In this document: one piece after another, positions 33,756 to 42,617 of the stretch
Layout: each line of letters begins with the position of its first letter
Numbering within the stretch: position 1 is the first letter of the stretch
From: Sphingomonas yunnanensis
Lineage (GTDB): Bacteria > Pseudomonadota > Alphaproteobacteria > Sphingomonadales > Sphingomonadaceae
Reading direction: 5' to 3'
DNA: 64,000 nt
Assembly: GCF_019898765.1 (NCBI RefSeq)
Contig: NZ_JAIOKB010000002.1
Location: 703,826 to 767,825, forward strand
Position numbers and translations under genes: made by a program
Notes under the pieces: model-generated
Told to the model about the DNA's origin: nothing
Database searches by the model: none
Seen by the model: only the letters and a program-made list of their open reading frames with translations

Positions 33756-34212
33756 GCGTGTCGTCCGCGGTGAGCAGCGCGTAGATCGCGTCGGGCGAGC
33801 CCGCGCCGCGCAGCTTGGCGACCAGGGTGCGATCACGGAAGCGCCGCGCCACGCGGGCGAGCGCCTTGAGATGCGCGCCACCTGCGTGGGGCGGCGACAG
33901 CATCGCCACCACCACGTCGACCGCGACGTCGTCGACCGCGGCGAACCCGAGCGGCTGCGCCAGCCGCGCCACGATCAGCGCGACCCGCTGCATGCCCGCC
34001 AGTCGCGCGTGCGGGATCGCGACACCACCGCCGAAACCCGTCGACCCCTCTTTCTCCCGCGCGGCCAGCCCCTCGGCGATCGCGCGCGCGTCCAACCCCA
34101 CCCAGGGCGCGGCGAGCGCGCCGAGCTGGGTGAAGAGGGCCTTCTTCGACGCCGCGGGTAAACCCACGACGACGAGCTCGGGCACGAGCAGGTCGCTCAG
34201 ATCGGTGGTCAT
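33742..34212 (-). CDS. ptsN: Nitrogen-PTS protein EIIA-Ntr
   Basis: 156 residues of the PTS EIIA mannitol/fructose type. The phosphorylated His68 lies in GGGVAIPHARL, preceded by REKEGSTGFG. In proteobacteria EIIA-Ntr receives phosphate from NPr and regulates K+ transport, PEP synthesis and stress rather than sugar uptake. It lies 30 bases after hpf, the common alphaproteobacterial order, but the rpoN gene that usually precedes hpf is not here. Confidence 0.92.
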   Translation of the reverse strand: MTTDLSDLLVPELVVVGLPAASKKALFTQLGALAAPWVGLDARAIAEGLAAREKEGSTGFGGGVAIPHARLAGMQRVALIVARLAQPLGFAAVDDVAVDVVVAMLSPPHAGGAHLKALARVARRFRDRTLVAKLRGAGSPDAIYALLTADDTRDAA

Positions 34213-34242
34213 GATCGATGCAGGTAGGTGGCCGCGCGCGCC

Positions 34243-34836
34243 TCAGCCAGCGCGCTGCGGCTCGACCCATCCGATCGTGCCGTCGCCGCGGCGATAGACC
34301 ATGTTGTACGAGCCCGTGCCGGCATTGCGGAACAGCAGCGCCTGGGTGTTGCGCAGGTCGAGCATCATCACCGCGTCGGACACGCTCGCCTCGGGCACGT
34401 CGACGCGAGTCTCGGCGATCACCAGCGGCGCGTCACCCGCTTCCTCCTCGTCGGCCGATTCGGCGAAGAGCGTGTAGCCCGCGTTGTCATAGCCGGTGCG
34501 GTCCTGCTCGGCCTCGACCGCGGCGTGCGCCGGGGTACGATCCTTGAGGCGCCGAACATAGCGGCGCAGCTGCTTCTCGATCTTCTCGGCGGCGCCATCG
34601 AAGGAGAGATGCGCGTCATGCGCGTCGTGGCGACCCTTGAGCACCAGCCCGCGAGTCACGTGCGCGACGATGTCGCAGGTAAAGCCGTTATCGTGCGGGC
34701 CCTTGCCGAAGGTCGTCTCGGCCGAGATGGCGCGTGCGAAATATTTGTCAGCGATACCCTGGAGCCGGTCCTGCACATGGGCCTTCAGCGCGTCGCCGAT
34801 CGCCACCTGGTGACCTGATATCCGGATATCCATCAT
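34243..34836 (-). CDS. hpf: Ribosome hibernation-promoting factor, long form
   Basis: 197 residues. The N-terminal ribosome-binding domain (MDIRISGHQVAIGDALKAHV, ISAETTFGKGP, GRHDAHDAHLSFDGAAEKI) is followed by an acidic linker and the C-terminal dimerisation domain (VPEASVSDAVMMLDLRNTQALLFRNAGTGSYNMVYRRGDG). The two-domain form brings two 70S ribosomes together as 100S in stationary phase. ptsN follows, and dnaQ ends 51 bases upstream. Confidence 0.94.
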   Translation of the reverse strand: MMDIRISGHQVAIGDALKAHVQDRLQGIADKYFARAISAETTFGKGPHDNGFTCDIVAHVTRGLVLKGRHDAHDAHLSFDGAAEKIEKQLRRYVRRLKDRTPAHAAVEAEQDRTGYDNAGYTLFAESADEEEAGDAPLVIAETRVDVPEASVSDAVMMLDLRNTQALLFRNAGTGSYNMVYRRGDGTIGWVEPQRAG

Positions 34837-34887
34837 TTCTTCTCCATCGTTGCCGGTCGAGCCCCTGCCCGGCTGGTGCTAAGCGCG

Positions 34888-35583
34888 TCATCCGGACGCG
34901 TCGGCGCCCCATAGGGGTTCTTTGACCCCTTTCAGAAACGCGGCGTGCGCGGCCAGTTCCGCCGCCTTCGCCGAAAAGAGCCGCTGCGGGCGCGCGCGCG
35001 CCGGCGTCGGCGCGGAGCTGGCGGTTGCGGCCGCGGCCATGATCGGCTCGCTCACCAGCCCCAGCCCGATCTGTCGCCCGCCCTGCAGCTCGACATAGAC
35101 CTGCGCGAGCAGCTGCGCGTCGAGCAGCGCGCCGTGCAGCACGCGGTGCGAGCGGTCGATGCCGTAGCGGTTGCACAGCGCGTCGAGCGTGTGCTTGGCG
35201 CCGGGATGGCGCGTGCGTGCGAGCTGGAGCGTGTCGACCATGCGCGAGCGGCATACCGCGATGCGGCCGCAGCGCTCGAGCTCGCCGTTGAGGAAGGAGA
35301 AGTCGAACCCCGCGTTGTGCGCGATCAGCGGCGCGTCGCCGATGAAATCGAGCAGCGCCTCGACCCCCAGAGCGAACACCGGATGTTTCGAGAGGAAATC
35401 GATGCGCAGCCCGTGCACGCGCGCGGCCTCCTCGGGCATGTCGCGCTCCGGGTGGAAATAGGCGTGGAAAGAGCGTCCGGTCTCGCAGCGGTTGATCAGC
35501 TCGACGCAGCCGATCTCCACCATCCGGTCGCCCCCGGCGAAGCTCAGCCCCGTGGTCTCGGTATCGAAGACGATCTCGCGCAT
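34888..35583 (-). CDS. dnaQ: DNA polymerase III epsilon subunit (3'-5' exonuclease)
   Basis: 231 residues from the ATG at 35583. The DEDDh exonuclease residues are visible: FDTETTGL (Asp7, Glu9), LIAHNAGFDFSFL and HGALLDAQLLAQVY with the motif III His and Asp. The C-terminal tail (ARPQRLFSAKAAELAAHAAFL) would contact the alpha subunit. It is the proofreading subunit of the replicase. It belongs to the leftward block ppsR-maf-aroE-coaE-dnaQ next to the candidate origin, the same order found at the Caulobacter origin. Confidence 0.94.
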   Translation of the reverse strand: MREIVFDTETTGLSFAGGDRMVEIGCVELINRCETGRSFHAYFHPERDMPEEAARVHGLRIDFLSKHPVFALGVEALLDFIGDAPLIAHNAGFDFSFLNGELERCGRIAVCRSRMVDTLQLARTRHPGAKHTLDALCNRYGIDRSHRVLHGALLDAQLLAQVYVELQGGRQIGLGLVSEPIMAAAATASSAPTPARARPQRLFSAKAAELAAHAAFLKGVKEPLWGADASG

Positions 35584-35591
35584 GCGCAGCG

Positions 35592-36185
35592 TTATCGACC
35601 CGCCGCGGCGCCGGCGCAAGCGATGAGGCGCCGCACCGCCGCGCGCGTCTCGGCGATCGGCACGTCGGTGGCGATCACCACGTCGGCGCGCGCGCGCTTC
35701 TCGGCGTCGGGCAGCTGGCGCGCGAGGATCGAGTCGAGCTTGGCCGCGGTCATGCCGGGTCGCGCGAGCGTCCGTTCGCGCTGCACTGCCGATGCGGCGG
35801 ACACCACCGCGACCCGGTCGACCGCGGCGTCGCCGCCGGTCTCGAACAGCAGCGGCACGTCGAGCACCACCAGCGGCGCGGTGGCGTGGCGCGCGAGGAA
35901 GGCGGCGCGCTCGGCCGCGACCGCGGGATGGACGATCGCCTCCAAGTCGCGCAGCGCGACTTTGTCCCCCAGCACCGCGGCCCCGAGCGCGGCGCGGTCG
36001 ACCCCCGCCGCGCCCGCGGTCCCGGGGAAGCGCGCCGCGATCGCCGCGACCAGCGCGCCATCCCGGCCCTGCAGCCGGTGAACCACCGCATCGGCGTCGA
36101 ACACGGGCACGCCCGCCTCGGCGAACAGGCGCGCGACGGTGGTCTTGCCCATGCCGATCGAGCCGGTGAGCCCGAGCACGATCAT
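35592..36185 (-). CDS. coaE: Dephospho-CoA kinase
   Basis: 197 residues. The P-loop is GLTGSIGMGKTT (5-16), followed by GVPVFDADAVVHRL, HPAVAAERAAFL and DVPLLFETGGDAAVD, all standard for CoaE. It phosphorylates the ribose 3'-OH of dephospho-CoA, the last step of coenzyme A synthesis. It starts seven bases after aroE and ends eight bases before dnaQ, within a densely packed operon. Confidence 0.94.
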   Translation of the reverse strand: MIVLGLTGSIGMGKTTVARLFAEAGVPVFDADAVVHRLQGRDGALVAAIAARFPGTAGAAGVDRAALGAAVLGDKVALRDLEAIVHPAVAAERAAFLARHATAPLVVLDVPLLFETGGDAAVDRVAVVSAASAVQRERTLARPGMTAAKLDSILARQLPDAEKRARADVVIATDVPIAETRAAVRRLIACAGAAAGR

Positions 36186-36192
36186 CGCGCGC

Positions 36193-37008
36193 TCACGCCA
36201 GCAGCAGCGCGCGCAGATCGTCGTCGCGCTCGCGCGGCGGCGCGGCGGCGAAGAACAGCTCGAAGGCGAGCGCGGCCTGGCCGATCAGCATCTCCAGCCC
36301 GTCCACCGTGTCGAGCCCGCGCGCGCGCGCGGCGGCGAGCAGCTGCGTCTCGAGCGGGGCGTAGACGATGTCATAGACGATCGCGTCCTCCGGCAGCGGC
36401 GCGAGATCGAGCGTCAGCGGCGGCTGCCCGGCCATGCCGAGCGCGCTGGTGTTGACGAGCAGCGCGGTATCGGGGCGCAGCCGCGCCTCGAGCGAGAGCG
36501 CGTCGCCCTTGAGCCCGAAGCCGGCGAGCAGCGCGGCGCCCTTGAGCGGCGTGCGGTTGAGCAGGGTCACGCGCCCTACCCCCACCTTCGACAGCGCGAA
36601 CAGCACCGCGCGCGCCGCACCGCCCGCCCCGATCACCGTGACCGGCGCGCCGGCGAGGTCGAGGTCGGCGATCGGCGAGAGGAAGCCGGCGGCGTCGGTG
36701 TTGGTCGCGGCGAGATTGCCCGACTCGTCGCGGAACACGGTGTTGGCGGCGCCGATCGAGCCGCGCACCCCGCCGGGATCGGGGACATGGTCGAGCGCGG
36801 CCACCTTAAGCGGCACGGTGACGTTGCAGCCGCGCCAGTCGGGGTCCCCTGCGCGCGCCGCGAAGAAGCGGCCGAGGTCGTTCGCGTTCACCCGCTCGGC
36901 ACGATAGTCGCCCGCGATCCCCAGCGTCTCCAGCCAGAAAAGGTGGATCAGCGGCGACTTGGAGTGCGCGATCGGGTCGCCGATCACCTCGGCATAAGGG
37001 GTCGTCAT
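36193..37008 (-). CDS. aroE: Shikimate dehydrogenase
   Basis: 271 residues from the ATG at 37008, which overlaps the maf stop by four bases. Shikimate-binding IGDPIAHSKSP (9-19), the catalytic Lys in CNVTVPLKVAALDH and the NADP-binding VIGAGGAARAVLFAL are all present, with AANTVF and NTDAAGF between them. It reduces 3-dehydroshikimate to shikimate with NADPH for aromatic amino acid synthesis. Confidence 0.94.
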   Translation of the reverse strand: MTTPYAEVIGDPIAHSKSPLIHLFWLETLGIAGDYRAERVNANDLGRFFAARAGDPDWRGCNVTVPLKVAALDHVPDPGGVRGSIGAANTVFRDESGNLAATNTDAAGFLSPIADLDLAGAPVTVIGAGGAARAVLFALSKVGVGRVTLLNRTPLKGAALLAGFGLKGDALSLEARLRPDTALLVNTSALGMAGQPPLTLDLAPLPEDAIVYDIVYAPLETQLLAAARARGLDTVDGLEMLIGQAALAFELFFAAAPPRERDDDLRALLLA

Positions 37009-37592
37009 GTCGGCAGCACCTCGCGCGTGCGGAGATAGTCGAGCACCGGTAGCAGCGGCATGCCGAGCACGGTGAACTGGCTGCCCGACACCTTGGCGAA
37101 GAGCTGCACGCCCGGTCCCTCGATGCGGTAGCAGCCGACGCAGCCCGCGATCGCGGGCCACTCGGCGTCGAGATAGGTCTCGATGAACGAGTCGGACAGC
37201 GGGCGGACGACGATCCGCGCGGCGTCGACCACGCGCCACACCGGGCGCCCACCCTCCGCGATCACCGCCGCGCTGACGAGATCATGGTGACGCCCCGACA
37301 TCCGGCGGAGGTGATCGCGCGCCTCCTCGCGCGAGGTCGGCTTGTCGAGCACGCTGCCGTCGTCGAGCACCGCGAGGCTGTCGGAGCCGAGCACCAAGGC
37401 CCCCGGGTGGCGTGCCGAGACCTTGAGCGCTTTCAGCTCGGCGAGCGCGTCGGCGAGGTCGCGCGGGCGCGCGCCCGCCATCGCCGCCTTGAGCGCGGCC
37501 TCGTCGGCGTAGGCCGGCTCGGCGGTGAAGGGAACGCCCGCGGCGGACAGCATGGCGGTGCGCGAGGCGCTCTGCGAGGCGAGGATCAGCAT
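37005..37592 (-). CDS. maf: Maf-like nucleoside triphosphate pyrophosphatase
   Basis: 195 residues. Diagnostic segments are LASQSASRTAML at the start, LVLGSDSLAVLDDGSVLDKPTSREEA with the catalytic Asp, and CVGCYRIEGPGVQLFAKVSGSQFTVLGMPL. Maf proteins hydrolyse non-canonical or methylated nucleoside triphosphates to monophosphates and can slow division. It lies five bases after ppsR and is coupled to aroE. Confidence 0.92.
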   Translation of the reverse strand: MLILASQSASRTAMLSAAGVPFTAEPAYADEAALKAAMAGARPRDLADALAELKALKVSARHPGALVLGSDSLAVLDDGSVLDKPTSREEARDHLRRMSGRHHDLVSAAVIAEGGRPVWRVVDAARIVVRPLSDSFIETYLDAEWPAIAGCVGCYRIEGPGVQLFAKVSGSQFTVLGMPLLPVLDYLRTREVLPT

Positions 37593-37597
37593 GTCGG

Positions 37598-38428
37598 TCA
37601 GTCCGTGGCGCGGGTGGCGGTGCCGCGGCGCTCGTTGACCAGAGCGATGATCGCCGCCGCGGTCTCCTCGATCGAGCGCCGCGTGACGTCGATCACGGGC
37701 CAGCCGTTGTCGGCGAAGATGCGGCGCGCGAAGGCGATCTCGCGCGCCACCGCGTCCTGGTCGACGTAATCTGTCTCGGGCGCCTGGTTGAGCGAGAGCA
37801 GCCGGTTGCGCCGCACCTGGATCAGCCGGTCGGCGCTGGTCGTCAGACCCACCACCAGCGGATAGTCGAGCGCGAACAGCGAGGCCGGCGGCGGACTCTC
37901 GACCACGATCGGGATGTTGGCGGTCTTGTAGCCGCGGTTGGCGAGATAGATCGAGGTCGGCGTCTTGGACGAGCGGCTCACCCCGGCGAGGACGATATCG
38001 GCCTCCTCCCAGTCCTCGTGCGCGATCCCGTCGTCGTGCGCGATGGTGAACTGGATCGCGTCGACTCGCGCGAAATAGGCCGCGTCGAGCACGTGCTGTC
38101 GGCCGGGACGCGCCTTGGCCTGCTGGCCGAGCAGCATCGACAGCGCGTCGTTGACCGGGTCGAGCGGCGCCACCGTCGGCAGGCCGAGCGCGCGGCAGCG
38201 GTTCTCCAGCGCCGCGCGGGTGACCGGGTTCACCAGCGTGAACACGACCAGCCCGGGGTTCTGCGCGATCTCCTGGAGGATGCGATCGAGGTGCATCTCG
38301 GTGCGCACCATCGGCCAGAAATGCCGCACCGTCTCCACGTCGTCATATTGCGCCAGCGCCGCCTTGGCGATGTTCTCCAGCGTCTCGCCGGTCGAATCGG
38401 AGAGCAGATGGAGGTGGAGGCGCACCAT
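37598..38428 (-). CDS. ppsR: PEP synthase/pyruvate phosphate dikinase regulatory protein (kinase/pyrophosphorylase, DUF299)
   Basis: 276 residues from the ATG at 38428, with an earlier in-frame start adding unrelated residues. The start LHLLSDSTGETLENIAKAAL and the ADP-binding loop GVSRSSKTPTSIYLANRGYK with NIPIV after it are family signatures. The protein switches PEP synthase or pyruvate phosphate dikinase by ADP-dependent phosphorylation and phosphate-dependent dephosphorylation. It is the homologue of the gene (RP001) that borders the replication origin opposite hemE in Caulobacter and Rickettsia. Confidence 0.93.
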   Translation of the reverse strand: MVRLHLHLLSDSTGETLENIAKAALAQYDDVETVRHFWPMVRTEMHLDRILQEIAQNPGLVVFTLVNPVTRAALENRCRALGLPTVAPLDPVNDALSMLLGQQAKARPGRQHVLDAAYFARVDAIQFTIAHDDGIAHEDWEEADIVLAGVSRSSKTPTSIYLANRGYKTANIPIVVESPPPASLFALDYPLVVGLTTSADRLIQVRRNRLLSLNQAPETDYVDQDAVAREIAFARRIFADNGWPVIDVTRRSIEETAAAIIALVNERRGTATRATD

Positions 38429-38748
38429 CCTCAGCCCCCTGGGGATCGAACTGTGGACAACATGGGGACGCGCGCTAGCGCAACTCACCCGCGCCGCCAA
38501 GCGAGCGTCGCGACGGTGGATAGATCTTATTCCATCCACAATCTCGTCCGCAGCCGCGACGTTCCTCCACAGCCTGTGGAAAGCGGGGAAGAGGTGTCGC
38601 GAATCCGTGAGTCCGCGTCGGACTCGCGCGGTCAAGCTGTTGGCATTTCCGGTGACGGCGGATTAAGCCACCGCAACCCACGCGCCATCCGCATCAACAT
38701 CCTTCTTCGAGATTCTATTATCTGAAGGGGGAGAGGACGATCTCACCC
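38429..38748. other. Candidate chromosomal replication origin (oriC) between ppsR and hemE
   Basis: 320 bases without a gene, between divergent ppsR and hemE. DnaA-box-like 9-mers (consensus TTATCCACA) are TGTGGACAA at 38452-38460, CCATCCACA at 38532-38540, TCCTCCACA at 38563-38571 and TGTGGAAAG at 38575-38583. The last two face each other as TCCACAGCCTGTGGA. An AT-richer tract with TTCTATTATCTGAAG (38712-38726) lies near hemE. The hemE-ppsR junction is the origin site in Caulobacter and Rickettsia, and gene direction flips here. Boxes match 7-8 of 9 bases, so the call rests on synteny and clustering together. Confidence 0.72.
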
Positions 38749-39789
38749 GTGCCCACTCCATCGGACCAGACCATCAAACCGCTGTTGCGCACGCTGCAGG
38801 GCCAGCGACAGGAGCGACCGCCGCTGTGGCTGATGCGCCAGGCCGGGCGTTACCTGCCGGAATATCGCGCGCTGCGGGCCGAGAAGGGCGGCTTCCTCGC
38901 GCTCGCGACCGACCCGGAGGCCGCGGCCGAGGTGACGCTCCAGCCGATCCGCCGCTTCGGCTTCGACGGCGCGATCCTCTTCTCCGACATCCTGATGGTG
39001 CCCTGGGCGCTCGGGCAGGAGCTCAGCTTCGGCGCCGGCGAGGGGCCGCGGCTCGCCCCCGCGCTGGTCGACGCCGCGCTGGCGTCGCTCGAGGCGGTGC
39101 CCGCTCGGCTCGACCCCGTCTATGCCACGGTGCGCCGTGTCGCCGCGCAGCTGTCGCCCGCGACGACCTTCCTCGGTTTCGCCGGTTCGCCCTGGACGGT
39201 GGCGACCTACATGGTCGCGGGCCAGGGCAGCCGAGACCAGGAGGAGACGCGGCTGTTCGCCTATCGCGACCCCGCTGCCTTCGCGGCGATCATCGACGCG
39301 GTGGTCGCGCTCACGATCGACTATCTCGCCGCGCAGCTCGACGCCGGGGTCGAGGCGGTCCAGCTGTTCGACAGCTGGGCGGGTAGCCTCTCGCCCGAGC
39401 AGTTCGAGCGCTGGGTGATCGCGCCCAACCGGGCGATCGTCGACGGCCTGCGCGCGGGGCGACCGGGCACGACGATCATCGGCTTCCCCAAGGGTGCGGG
39501 CGGCAAGCTCCCCGCCTATGCCGCGGGCACCGCGGTCGACGCGATCGGGCTCGACGAGACCGTCGACCCCGCCTGGGCCGACCGGGTGCTGCCGTCCGGG
39601 CTTCCGGTGCAGGGCAACCTCGACCCGCTCGCGTTGCGCGTCGGCGGTGCAGCGCTCGACCGCGGCATCGACCGCGTGCTCGCCGCCTTCCCCGAGCGGC
39701 CGCACGTGTTCAACCTGGGCCACGGTATCGGCCAGCACACGCCGGTGGCGCACGTCGAGCATCTGGTCGCGCGCGTGCGCGGCGCGTAA
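38749..39789 (+). CDS. hemE: Uroporphyrinogen decarboxylase
   Basis: 346 residues from a GTG preceded by AAGGGGGAGAGG. The two UroD signatures are PLWLMRQAGRYLPEYR near residue 25 and GFAGSPWTVATYMVAG near residue 143. The catalytic Asp is in FSDILMVPWALGQ, and the C-terminal region has NLGHGIGQHTPVAHV. It removes four carboxyl groups from uroporphyrinogen III to give coproporphyrinogen III in haem synthesis. It is the first gene rightward of the candidate origin and is followed by hemJ and rho. Confidence 0.95.
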   Translation: MPTPSDQTIKPLLRTLQGQRQERPPLWLMRQAGRYLPEYRALRAEKGGFLALATDPEAAAEVTLQPIRRFGFDGAILFSDILMVPWALGQELSFGAGEGPRLAPALVDAALASLEAVPARLDPVYATVRRVAAQLSPATTFLGFAGSPWTVATYMVAGQGSRDQEETRLFAYRDPAAFAAIIDAVVALTIDYLAAQLDAGVEAVQLFDSWAGSLSPEQFERWVIAPNRAIVDGLRAGRPGTTIIGFPKGAGGKLPAYAAGTAVDAIGLDETVDPAWADRVLPSGLPVQGNLDPLALRVGGAALDRGIDRVLAAFPERPHVFNLGHGIGQHTPVAHVEHLVARVRGA

Positions 39790-39798
39790 GGGCGGGAC

Positions 39799-40260
39799 AT
39801 GAACATGGCGGGTTTCCTGGGCGCGGCCTATGATTGGGTGAAGGCGGCACACCTCATCTTCGTGATCTTCTGGATGGCGGGCCTGTTCATGCTGCCGCGC
39901 TACCTCGTCTATCACCAAGAGGGGCTGAGCGACCCGGCCGAGGCGGCGCGCTGGGTCGAGCGCGAGGGCAAACTGCGCGCGATCATTCTCACACCGGCGA
40001 TGATCCTGGTCTGGGTGCTCGGCATCGCGCTCGCGCTCAACGCCGGCATCGCCGACGGCACGCCGGGGCTCGGCTGGCTCCATGCCAAGATCGCGCTTGT
40101 CGTGCTGCTGTCGGGCTATCACGGCTGGGCGGTGGGCTATGCGCGCAAGCTCGGCGCGGGCCGCCCCGCGCTCTCCGATCGCGCGCTGCGGCTGGTCAAC
40201 GAGGTGCCCGCGATCGCCGCGGTGCTGATCGTCATCCTCGTCATCGTAAAGCCGTTCTGA
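39799..40260 (+). CDS. hemJ: Protoporphyrinogen IX oxidase HemJ
   Basis: 153 residues with four membrane segments (about 14-34, 60-80, 93-112, 134-152). The conserved His and Arg positions of HemJ are visible: KAAHLIFVIFWMAGLFMLPRYLVYH, WLHAKIALVVLLSGYHGW and RLVNEVPAI. HemJ oxidises protoporphyrinogen IX to protoporphyrin IX in bacteria lacking HemG and HemY. Its location ten bases after hemE supports the haem role. The hemH gene sometimes found here is missing. Confidence 0.88.
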   Translation: MNMAGFLGAAYDWVKAAHLIFVIFWMAGLFMLPRYLVYHQEGLSDPAEAARWVEREGKLRAIILTPAMILVWVLGIALALNAGIADGTPGLGWLHAKIALVVLLSGYHGWAVGYARKLGAGRPALSDRALRLVNEVPAIAAVLIVILVIVKPF

Positions 40261-40274
40261 CGCCGCACACCCGC

Positions 40275-40303
40275 TTGACTAAGCCTCGGCCGACTCTTAC
40301 CTC
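40275..40303 (+). promoter_or_regulatory. Weak candidate promoter for rho
   Basis: TTGACT (40275-40280) is followed, after 17 bases, by TACCTC (40298-40303). The -35 is good and the -10 is poor, as is common in alphaproteobacteria. It lies in the 157-base space between hemJ and rho. Confidence 0.3.
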
Positions 40304-40417
40304 GCGGTCACGGCGTGACCGGTCCCGGTCTCCAGCCTCCTCTACAGCTTCGTATCTCGAGCGTATTCTTCGCCGGCCGAGCTTCCCCCCGCAACCGAGC
40401 ACATCGGACACGTCTAC

Positions 40418-41674
40418 ATGCATCTCAAGGATTTGAAGAAGAAGGCCCCGGCCGACCTCGTGCAGCTCGCCGAGGAGCTCGGGGTCGAGGGCGCGTCGAC
40501 GCTGCGCAAGCAGGATCTGATGTTCGCCATCCTCAAGGTCCAGGCCGAGAACGGCGAGCAGATCATGGGCGAGGGCACGATCGAGGTGCTGCCTGACGGC
40601 TTCGGCTTTCTCCGCTCGGCGCAGGCCAATTATCTCGCCGGTCCGGACGACATCTACGTCAGCCCCAACCAGGTGCGGAAGCACGGCCTGCGCACGGGCG
40701 ACACGGTCGAGGGCGAGATCCGCGGGCCCAAGGACGGCGAGCGCTATTTCGCGCTGGTGAAGATCACCCAGGTCAATTTCGAGGATCCGGACCGCGTCCG
40801 CCACCGCGTCAACTTCGACAATCTCACCCCGCTCTACCCCGACGAGCGGCTCAAGATGGAGATCGAGGACCCGACGATCAAAGACAAGTCGGGCCGCGTG
40901 CTCGACGTCGTCGTGCCGATCGGCAAGGGTCAGCGCTGCCTCATCGTCGCCCCGCCGCGCGTCGGCAAGACGATCATGATGCAGAACATCGCGCGCGCGA
41001 TCAGCCACAACCACCCCGAGGTGTTCCTGCTCGTTCTGCTCATCGACGAGCGGCCCGAGGAAGTCACCGACATGTCGCGCACGGTGATCGGCGAGGTGGT
41101 CTCCTCCACGTTCGACGAGCCGGCGACGCGCCACGTGCAGGTCGCCGAGATGGTGATCGAGAAGGCCAAGCGCTTGGTCGAGCACAAGAAGGACGTGGTG
41201 ATCCTGCTCGACAACATCACGCGTCTGGGCCGCGCCTACAACACCGTGGTGCCCTCGTCGGGCAAGGTGCTGACCGGCGGCGTCGACGCCAACGCGCTGC
41301 AACGTCCCAAGCGCTTCTTCGGCGCGGCGCGCAACATCGAGGAGGGCGGCAGCCTCACCATCATCTCGACCTCGCTGATCGACACCGGCAGCCGCATGGA
41401 CGAGGTGATCTTCGAGGAGTTCAAGGGCACCGGCAACGCCGAGATCGTGCTCGACCGCAAGGTCGCCGACAAGCGCATCTTCCCCGCGATCGACGTCGGC
41501 AAGTCCGGCACGCGCAAGGAGGAGCTGCTGGTCGAGAAGGACAAGCTCAGCAAGATGTGGGTGCTGCGCCGCATCCTGATGCAGATGGGCACCGTCGACG
41601 CGATGGAGTTCCTGCTCGGTAAAATGAAGGATTCCAAGACCAACGACGATTTCTTCGACTCGATGAACCAGTGA
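40418..41674 (+). CDS. rho: Transcription termination factor Rho
   Basis: 418 residues, normal length. The N-terminal helix domain is [20 protein letters not shown], the RNA-binding cold-shock-like domain has [21 protein letters not shown] and [19 protein letters not shown], and the ATPase has [31 protein letters not shown] and [11 protein letters not shown]. The Q-loop is [19 protein letters not shown]. It is a hexameric helicase that ends transcription. The hemE-hemJ-rho order near the origin is conserved in alphaproteobacteria. Confidence 0.96.
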   Translation: MHLKDLKKKAPADLVQLAEELGVEGASTLRKQDLMFAILKVQAENGEQIMGEGTIEVLPDGFGFLRSAQANYLAGPDDIYVSPNQVRKHGLRTGDTVEGEIRGPKDGERYFALVKITQVNFEDPDRVRHRVNFDNLTPLYPDERLKMEIEDPTIKDKSGRVLDVVVPIGKGQRCLIVAPPRVGKTIMMQNIARAISHNHPEVFLLVLLIDERPEEVTDMSRTVIGEVVSSTFDEPATRHVQVAEMVIEKAKRLVEHKKDVVILLDNITRLGRAYNTVVPSSGKVLTGGVDANALQRPKRFFGAARNIEEGGSLTIISTSLIDTGSRMDEVIFEEFKGTGNAEIVLDRKVADKRIFPAIDVGKSGTRKEELLVEKDKLSKMWVLRRILMQMGTVDAMEFLLGKMKDSKTNDDFFDSMNQ

Positions 41675-41716
41675 GCCGCGCCGGTTCCCGTCTACCGGGA
41701 GCGGTCGTGACAGGCG

Positions 41717-41787
41717 CGTGAAAGCTCACGTCGGTTAGAGTGCGGTAACTTTTCGCGGGCGGTGCGTTGGTTCAACGTGCCGCCCGC
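41717..41787. promoter_or_regulatory. Two hairpins between rho and the TerC-family gene
   Basis: The first is CGTGA-loop-TCACG at 41717-41730. The second, at 41755-41787, is longer: GCGGGCGG pairs with CCGCCCGC, and GCGTTG/CAACG pair inside it. The second ends about 25 bases before the TerC-family GTG start. They could be a rho attenuator or the leader of the TerC-family gene. TerC genes often have manganese-sensing leaders (yybP-ykoY), but I could not match that consensus. Confidence 0.5.
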
Positions 41788-41811
41788 TCGTATCTTCAGG
41801 GGAGTGACGTC

Positions 41812-42543
41812 GTGAGCCTGATCGCCATGCTGGTCGCCGCGGGGGCAGCCGTCGCGCCCCAGGGACCCGGGTCGCTCGGCGACATCTGGCAGCATATCGT
41901 CGCTGATTTCTCCAACCTGGGCGACCCCGCCGCGCTGGCGGCGTTCGGCTCGGTGCTGATGATCGACCTGGTGCTGGCGGGCGACAATGCGATCGTCGTC
42001 GGCGCGCTCGCCGCCGGCCTGCCCTCCGATCAGCGCAAGAAGGTGATCCTGATCGGCATCGGCGCCGCGCTGGTGCTGCGCATCTTCTTCGCGCTGATCG
42101 TCACCTGGCTGATGGGGATCGTCGGACTGATCTTCGCCGGCGGCCTGCTGCTGCTGTGGGTGAGCTGGAAATTCTGGCGCGAGATCCGCGCCGGCGGCCA
42201 TCAGCCCGATGCCGAGGGCAACGGCGACGCCGCGGTCGCGCCCGCGCGCAGCTTCGTCGGCGCGGCCTGGGCGGTCGCGGTGGCGGACGTGTCGATGAGC
42301 CTCGACAACGTGCTCGCGGTGGCGGGGGCGGCGCGCGAGCATCCCGGCATCCTCGTCGTCGGCCTGCTGCTGTCGGTCGCGCTGATGGGGCTCGCCGCCA
42401 ACTTCATCGCACGGATCATCGACCGCTATCGCTGGATCGCCTATATCGGCCTCGCCGTGATCCTCTTCGTCGCGGGCAAGATGATCCACGAAGGCTGGGT
42501 CGGCGCCGAGAATACGCCGGGACTCGTCACGCTGTTCGGCTGA
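41812..42543 (+). CDS. TerC/YjbE-family integral membrane protein
   Basis: 243 residues from a GTG with AGGGGAG upstream. About seven membrane segments hold the paired TerC motifs MIDLVLAGDNAIVVGALAAG (near residue 47) and AVADVSMSLDNVLAVAGAA (near residue 158), whose acidic residues lie within the membrane. A cytoplasmic loop (RAGGHQPDAEGNGD) separates the halves. Members export Mn2+ or load metals onto secreted enzymes. A role in manganese balance is likely. Confidence 0.88.
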   Translation: MSLIAMLVAAGAAVAPQGPGSLGDIWQHIVADFSNLGDPAALAAFGSVLMIDLVLAGDNAIVVGALAAGLPSDQRKKVILIGIGAALVLRIFFALIVTWLMGIVGLIFAGGLLLLWVSWKFWREIRAGGHQPDAEGNGDAAVAPARSFVGAAWAVAVADVSMSLDNVLAVAGAAREHPGILVVGLLLSVALMGLAANFIARIIDRYRWIAYIGLAVILFVAGKMIHEGWVGAENTPGLVTLFG

Positions 42544-42617
42544 CCGGATCGCGCCGGGTTCACGGCGCGTTCAACGGCGCCGCGCCAGTCTCGCGCCGGC
42601 CTGACAACGGAGTGACA

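Noticed and set aside
41675..41811. yybP-ykoY manganese riboswitch before the TerC-family gene
   Set aside because: Hairpins are present, but the conserved loop sequences of that riboswitch could not be matched by eye.
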